DNA from: Halanaerobiaceae bacterium
Lineage (GTDB): Bacteria; Bacillota_F; Halanaerobiia; Halanaerobiales; CSSED10-376
Reading direction: 5' to 3'
Length of the DNA: 10,351 nucleotides
Assembly (NCBI GenBank): GCA_003557445.1
Contig: PWOK01000003.1
Location: 1 to 10,351, forward strand
Positions 7,801 to 10,351 of the stretch are shown here, piece after piece; position 1 is the stretch's first letter; every line of letters begins with the position of its first letter. The position numbers and the translations under genes were made by a program. The notes below the pieces were generated by a model. The model made no database searches, was not told where the DNA came from, and worked only from the letters and a program-made list of their open reading frames with translations.

Positions 7801-8093
7801 TAAGTGAAAAAGGATTGGAAGTTGAAAGGGTAGCCAAGATAGGAAAAGGTCGCCCGGATATTATTGATCATATAAAAAATGGAAATATACAGTTTGTTGT
7901 AAACCGTCCTCAGGGTAAAGGATCAAAATATGATGAATATAAAATGAGAAGACAGGCTTTATTAAGGAATGTTGCCATTGCCACCACCATACAGGGAGCC
8001 ATGGCAGGAGCTGAGGGTATTGAAAAATTAAAAAATAAGGAACTTGATGTTAAACCCCTTCAGGATTATCATCTTGAAATAGAGTCCGTCTAA
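4839..8093 (+). CDS. carB: Carbamoyl phosphate synthetase large subunit
   Basis: This ATP-dependent subunit makes carbamoyl phosphate from bicarbonate, CarA-derived ammonia and two ATP, in the cytoplasm. The 1084 residues show the duplicated plan. The carboxyphosphate half (about 1-403) includes [17 protein letters not shown] (15-31), GGQTG (91-95) and [11 protein letters not shown] (300-310). An oligomerisation domain follows (about 404-555). The carbamoyl-phosphate half (about 556-945) has [15 protein letters not shown] (573-587), GGQTP (650-654) and VNPRASRT (849-856). The C-terminal MGS-like allosteric domain (about 946-1065) contains MATKGTA (979-985), where UMP, IMP or ornithine bind in homologues. 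No catalytic motif looks broken. I chose ATG 4839, 7 nt after AAAGGAGG (4824-4831). The frame reaches back to a TTG at 4806, but that would put the ribosome site inside the gene. It is co-transcribed with carA and ends at a strong terminator. Confidence 0.97.
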   Translation: MPKRTDLEKILIIGSGPIVIGQACEFDYSGSQACKALKQEGYTIILVNSNPATIMTDPEMADRTYIEPIEPDIIEKIIQKEKPDALLPTLGGQTGLNIASELSKSGILKKYNVELIGANFDAIQKTEDRQLFKDVMQDIGVGVLKSSHLTTVEEAIEFSKEVGFPLIIRPSFTLGGSGGGIAYNMEELKEIADNGISQSPTSQILVEESVIGWKEFELELMRDKADNVVIVCSMENVDPMGVHTGDSITVAPAQTLSDKEYQEMRDEAIKIIREVGVETGGSNIQFAVNPENGRRVVVEMNPRVSRSSALASKATGFAIAKIAAKLAVGYTLEELPNDITAETPACFEPAIDYCVTKIPRWDFDKFIGVNDTLTTQMKAVGEVMGIGRTFKESYQKALRSLEQGRAGWGADGKDEYSYHQLISSQDDSELKEKVISKLTIPNVDRVYFIRYALLLGISVDEIYEYTKIDKWFLYNMQEILELEQELREVEELDKDLLYKAKQYGFSDKQIAHILRVSEKEIRHLRAEKEIEAVFKLVDTCAAEFKAYTPYFYSSYETEDESRSSERKKVMILGGGPNRIGQGIEFDYCCVQAAFALNEEDTEVIMVNCNPETVSTDYDTSDKLYFEPLTLEDVLTICKTEEPDGVILQFGGQTPLKLAAALEKEGIKILGTTPESIDVAEDREKFSKIVDKLDLMQPPNGIGRSFKEAKEIAQRIGYPVLVRPSYVLGGRAMEVVYDDQSLENYIERAVNVSPEHPILIDKFLEGAVEVDVDAISDGNQCVVGGVMEHIEMAGVHSGDSACALPPYSLSKKVINSIKEQTKKLAAELDVVGLINIQFAVKDEEIYLLEVNPRASRTIPFVSKTKGVSLAKLATKVMVGKTLEELDFEESNDTDYISVKEAVFPFIKFPGVDIILGPEMRSTGEVMGIDQNFGLAFAKAQMATGVPLPLEGTVLLTVADRDKPDIVPVAKKFKELGFSLMATKGTADYLSEKGLEVERVAKIGKGRPDIIDHIKNGNIQFVVNRPQGKGSKYDEYKMRRQALLRNVAIATTIQGAMAGAEGIEKLKNKELDVKPLQDYHLEIESV

Positions 8094-8112
8094 AAAATTA
8101 TACAGTTAATTA

Positions 8113-8161
8113 AAATAAACCTTCTTTGATTATTTAAAATCAGGGAAGGTTTATTTTTTTT
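8113..8161 (+). terminator. Rho-independent terminator of the carAB operon
   Basis: A long hairpin is formed by 8113-8131 and 8138-8156. The lower 12 bp (AAATAAACCTTC with GAAGGTTTATTT) are perfect, then two G-U wobbles and five further A-T/G-C pairs close on a 6-nt loop. It runs into eight T residues (8154-8161). It separates carAB from the small peptidase gene. Confidence 0.93.
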
Positions 8162-8162
8162 A

Positions 8163-8191
8163 TTCACACAAATAATTTCTGTTAATATAAT
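8163..8191 (+). promoter_or_regulatory. Promoter of the NlpC/P60 peptidase gene
   Basis: TTCACA (8163-8168, 5 of 6) and TATAAT (8186-8191) are 17 bp apart. The -35 starts right after the carAB terminator T-tract. Transcription would begin near 8198, about 36 nt before the proposed TTG start. A second TATAAT at 8208-8213 has no matching -35. Confidence 0.68.
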
Positions 8192-8233
8192 AATATCATC
8201 TGTTTAATATAATTATTTAAGGGGATGATAGCC

Positions 8234-8689
8234 TTGAAAAAAATTTACCGGGAATATACACCAGAAAAATTAAAACAGGTAGCAAAAAAATTAACAGGGA
8301 TACCTTACAAACATAATGGAAGGAATACAAAGGGAGTTGACTGTTGGGGTGTGGTCTTTTTGTTTTTTAAAGAACTGGGTATTGAATTACCTGTTGATGA
8401 TGGAAAATATATTCCCGATGATTGGTATAAAAGAGATCCGAATCGTTATCTTAGAGAATTAAAACAATTTGGTAAGGAAGTAGGGCACTATGATAACTTA
8501 AAACCTCTGGATATTCCCTATTTTAGGCTGTATAAAAACATAGTTACCCACACTTCAGTAATGATTGATAACACAAGGTTTTTACATGTTTTAATTGATA
8601 AAAGGGTCTCAACAGCAAGTATGGAAAGAAGATTCTGGTGTAAAAAATATGAAGGAGCCCGGAGAATAATAAAAGTGACAGATGATTGA
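8234..8689 (+). CDS. Small NlpC/P60 (C40) family cysteine peptidase, phage-tail-like type, no signal peptide
   Basis: The protein is one compact NlpC/P60 domain of about 151 residues. This family cuts peptidoglycan stem peptides (often D-Glu to meso-DAP) or acts as related amidases. The triad is visible: Cys37 in GVDCWG, His106 in THTSVMI and His118 in FLHV. The 12-residue His-His spacing equals that of E. coli Spr. The residue after the cysteine is Trp rather than the common Ser (DCSG). DCWG, together with an upstream GRNTKGVD, is a pattern I associate with phage tail and gene-transfer-agent members. There is no signal peptide or membrane helix, so the protein would stay in the cytoplasm unless released by lysis or carried by a particle. 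I prefer TTG 8234, 9 nt after AAGGGG (8219-8224), because the in-frame ATG at 8225 abuts that site. No other phage gene is visible nearby. Its stop codon overlaps the uvrB promoter. Confidence 0.85.
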   Translation: MKKIYREYTPEKLKQVAKKLTGIPYKHNGRNTKGVDCWGVVFLFFKELGIELPVDDGKYIPDDWYKRDPNRYLRELKQFGKEVGHYDNLKPLDIPYFRLYKNIVTHTSVMIDNTRFLHVLIDKRVSTASMERRFWCKKYEGARRIIKVTDD

Positions 8690-8714
8690 ACATTTGTTTG
8701 ATATATGATATAAT
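8686..8714 (+). promoter_or_regulatory. Promoter of uvrB with extended -10
   Basis: TTGAAC (8686-8691, 5 of 6) and TATAAT (8709-8714, 6 of 6) are 17 bp apart, and a TG at 8706-8707 makes an extended -10. The -35 overlaps the stop codon of the peptidase gene. Transcription would start near 8721, leaving a leader of about 80 nt that is AT-rich and has no convincing fold. Confidence 0.82.
8687..8700 (+). promoter_or_regulatory. LexA-type SOS box at the uvrB promoter
   Basis: TGAACATTTGTTTG matches the B. subtilis LexA (DinR) consensus CGAACRNRYGTTYG except at the first base and one central purine, keeping the GAAC-N4-GTT core. It overlaps the -35 and part of the spacer, a position where LexA would block transcription. 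uvrB is an SOS gene in B. subtilis and E. coli, which supports the reading. Confidence 0.72.
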
Positions 8715-8802
8715 ATAAAATAAAAATATTACTTTAAATTAGTAATAATTATTGATATAATTAATTCTGGACAAATTATATCTAAGTAAGAGGAGGGCTT
8801 TA

Positions 8803-10351
8803 ATGTCTAAGCAATTCAAACTACAGGCACCATATGATCCCAAAGGTGATCAGCCTCAGGCAATTAAAAAGCTTGTTAAGGGGATCAAAAATGATTACCG
8901 ACATCAAACATTACTGGGGGCAACTGGAACCGGTAAAACATATACAATGGCCTCTGTAATTGAAAAAGTAAATAAACCTATACTTGTTATTGCCCATAAT
9001 AAAACACTGGCAGCACAATTGACAAGTGAATTTAAAGAATATTTTCCTGAAAATGCTGTCGAATATTTTGTTAGCTATTATGACTATTATCAACCTGAGG
9101 CCTATGTCCCTCAGACAGATACCTATATAGAAAAAGATTCATCAATAAATGAAGATATCGACAAACTAAGACTATCAGCTACCAGTTCATTATTTGAAAG
9201 AAGGGATGTATTGATAGTGGCCAGCGTTTCCTGTATATATGGACTGGGATCTCCTGAAGATTATCTGGACCTTTCCTGTGAATTAAAGGTTGGAGATATT
9301 AAAGATAGAGAGGAAATACTCAGAGAATTAGTATTATTGCAGTATAATAGGAATGATATAGATTTAAGCAGGGGACATTTTCGGGTTAGAGGTGATGTAA
9401 TTGAAATATTTCCTGCTTACAGAGATATTGCCCTGAGAATAGAAATGTTTGGTGATGAAATTGAACGAATAACCAGAATAAATACTGTTACCGGAGAAAT
9501 ACTGGATGATTTAAAGCAGATTACAATTTATCCTGCAAGTCACTTTGTTACCCCTGAAGAAAAAATTAAAAGGGCAATTAAAACCATAAAAAAAGAACTA
9601 AAAGAGCGTGTTCAAGAACTGGAAAAACAAAATAAACTGGTGGAAGCTCAGAGACTAGAGCAGAGGACACGTTATGATCTGGAAATGCTGGAACAGGTTG
9701 GTTTCTGTTCCGGTATTGAAAATTATTCTCGCCATCTTGCCGGCAGAAAACCGGGTTCCCGTCCCAATACACTGCTGGATTATTTTCCTGATGATTTTAT
9801 GGTTATGATAGATGAATCTCATATGACTATTCCCCAGATAGGTGGTATGTATGCCGGGGATAGATCACGTAAGGAAAAACTGGTTGAATATGGTTTCCGT
9901 TTACCATCTGCACTTGATAATAGACCATTAAACTTTCAGGAATTTGAAAAACTGGTACCTCAGGCTATATATGTTTCGGCTACTCCCGGTCCCTATGAAG
10001 AAGAAAAAAGTGAACAGGTAGTTGAACAAATAATCAGACCTACCGGTTTAATTGATCCAGAGGTAGAGGTAAGACCGATAGAGGGACAGATCGATGATTT
10101 ACTGGAGGAAATCAGATTTGTAGTTGACGAAAGGAAAGAAAGGGTTCTGGTAACCACCCTGACAAAAAGAATGTCTGAAGATTTAACTGAATATCTGGCT
10201 GAAGCTGGAATTAAGGTCAGGTATCTTCACTCTGAAATAGATACCCTGGAACGTTCTGAAATTATAAGAGACTTAAGGTTGAAAAAATTTGATGTCCTTG
10301 TGGGTATAAACTTATTAAGGGAAGGCCTTGATTTACCAGAGGTTTCTCTGG
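8803..10351 (+). CDS. uvrB: UvrABC excision nuclease subunit B (3' end outside window)
   Basis: UvrB is the DNA-damage verification helicase of nucleotide excision repair; it takes the lesion from UvrA and recruits UvrC for incision. The first 516 codons are present, out of about 660 in typical UvrB, and the frame is intact to the window edge. Visible motifs are Walker A GATGTGKT (39-46), the beta-hairpin that inserts at the lesion (about 91-116, [20 protein letters not shown]), the Walker B variant DESH (337-340), VSATPG (391-396), and [10 protein letters not shown] (504-513) in helicase domain 2. The remaining part of domain 2 and the C-terminal UVR domain are cut off. AGGAGGG (8791-8797) lies 5 nt before the ATG. 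An extended -10 promoter with a LexA-type box precedes it. uvrA often follows uvrB in Firmicutes, but that cannot be seen here. Confidence 0.97.
   Translation, partial: MSKQFKLQAPYDPKGDQPQAIKKLVKGIKNDYRHQTLLGATGTGKTYTMASVIEKVNKPILVIAHNKTLAAQLTSEFKEYFPENAVEYFVSYYDYYQPEAYVPQTDTYIEKDSSINEDIDKLRLSATSSLFERRDVLIVASVSCIYGLGSPEDYLDLSCELKVGDIKDREEILRELVLLQYNRNDIDLSRGHFRVRGDVIEIFPAYRDIALRIEMFGDEIERITRINTVTGEILDDLKQITIYPASHFVTPEEKIKRAIKTIKKELKERVQELEKQNKLVEAQRLEQRTRYDLEMLEQVGFCSGIENYSRHLAGRKPGSRPNTLLDYFPDDFMVMIDESHMTIPQIGGMYAGDRSRKEKLVEYGFRLPSALDNRPLNFQEFEKLVPQAIYVSATPGPYEEEKSEQVVEQIIRPTGLIDPEVEVRPIEGQIDDLLEEIRFVVDERKERVLVTTLTKRMSEDLTEYLAEAGIKVRYLHSEIDTLERSEIIRDLRLKKFDVLVGINLLREGLDLPEVSL

Noticed and set aside
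8208..8213. Second TATAAT upstream of the C40 gene as a -10
   Set aside because: No -35-like hexamer lies 16-18 bp upstream, whereas 8163-8191 gives a better pair.
8727..8747. Inverted repeat TATTACT/AGTAATA in the uvrB leader
   Set aside because: It is a seven-pair, almost all A-T stem with a seven-base loop in very AT-rich DNA, expected by chance and with no T-tract.
8911..9772. Short minus-strand open frames inside uvrB
   Set aside because: They are antisense shadows of conserved UvrB motifs, including the Walker A and beta-hairpin regions.

Overview
The window is an AT-rich stretch of bacterial chromosome, about one third GC by eye. Every gene lies on the + strand, with strong Shine-Dalgarno sequences and compact spacing. 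Low GC, AAGGAGG-type ribosome sites, a B. subtilis-style Fur-like box and LexA-like box, and the CarA/CarB/UvrB sequences all suggest an anaerobic Firmicute. A Halanaerobiales/Clostridia-like organism is my best guess, but that is inference and no search was run.

Layout. (1) 23-586: a small four-helix membrane protein that reads like FtsX with its extracellular domain almost removed. (2) 637-2713: a two-gene unit of a secreted S41 C-terminal processing peptidase with a C-terminal LysM domain, overlapping an IclR-family regulator by 11 nt and closed by a strong terminator. (3) 2740-3566: a ZIP-family metal transporter with its own promoter and a Fur-type operator between -35 and -10. (4) 3588-8161: carA-carB, the two subunits of carbamoyl phosphate synthetase, with a promoter in front and a strong terminator behind. 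carA appears to start at an AUU codon (3701), 34 codons upstream of its first in-frame ATG. (5) 8163-8689: a small NlpC/P60 (C40) cysteine peptidase of the phage-tail-like 'DCWG' type, probably starting at TTG. (6) 8686-10351: uvrB, cut by the window end, with a near-consensus promoter overlapped by a LexA-type SOS box.

How the genes fit together. The first two proteins act at the cell envelope; the ftsX-like plus S41 peptidase pair resembles the ftsE-ftsX-(M23)-ctpA-...-uvrB neighbourhood I know from Clostridia-type genomes. The middle and right parts are independent housekeeping units (metal uptake, pyrimidine/arginine precursor synthesis, nucleotide excision repair). Four to five promoters, each with a 17-bp spacer, and two terminators divide the region into short transcription units. 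No non-coding gap exceeds 140 bp, and I see no RNA gene, CRISPR array, insertion sequence or integration site.

I did not find a convincing undescribed multi-gene system. The points most worth checking are the AUU start of carA and its leader, the reduced FtsX-like protein, and the Fur-like and LexA-like operators embedded in promoters.
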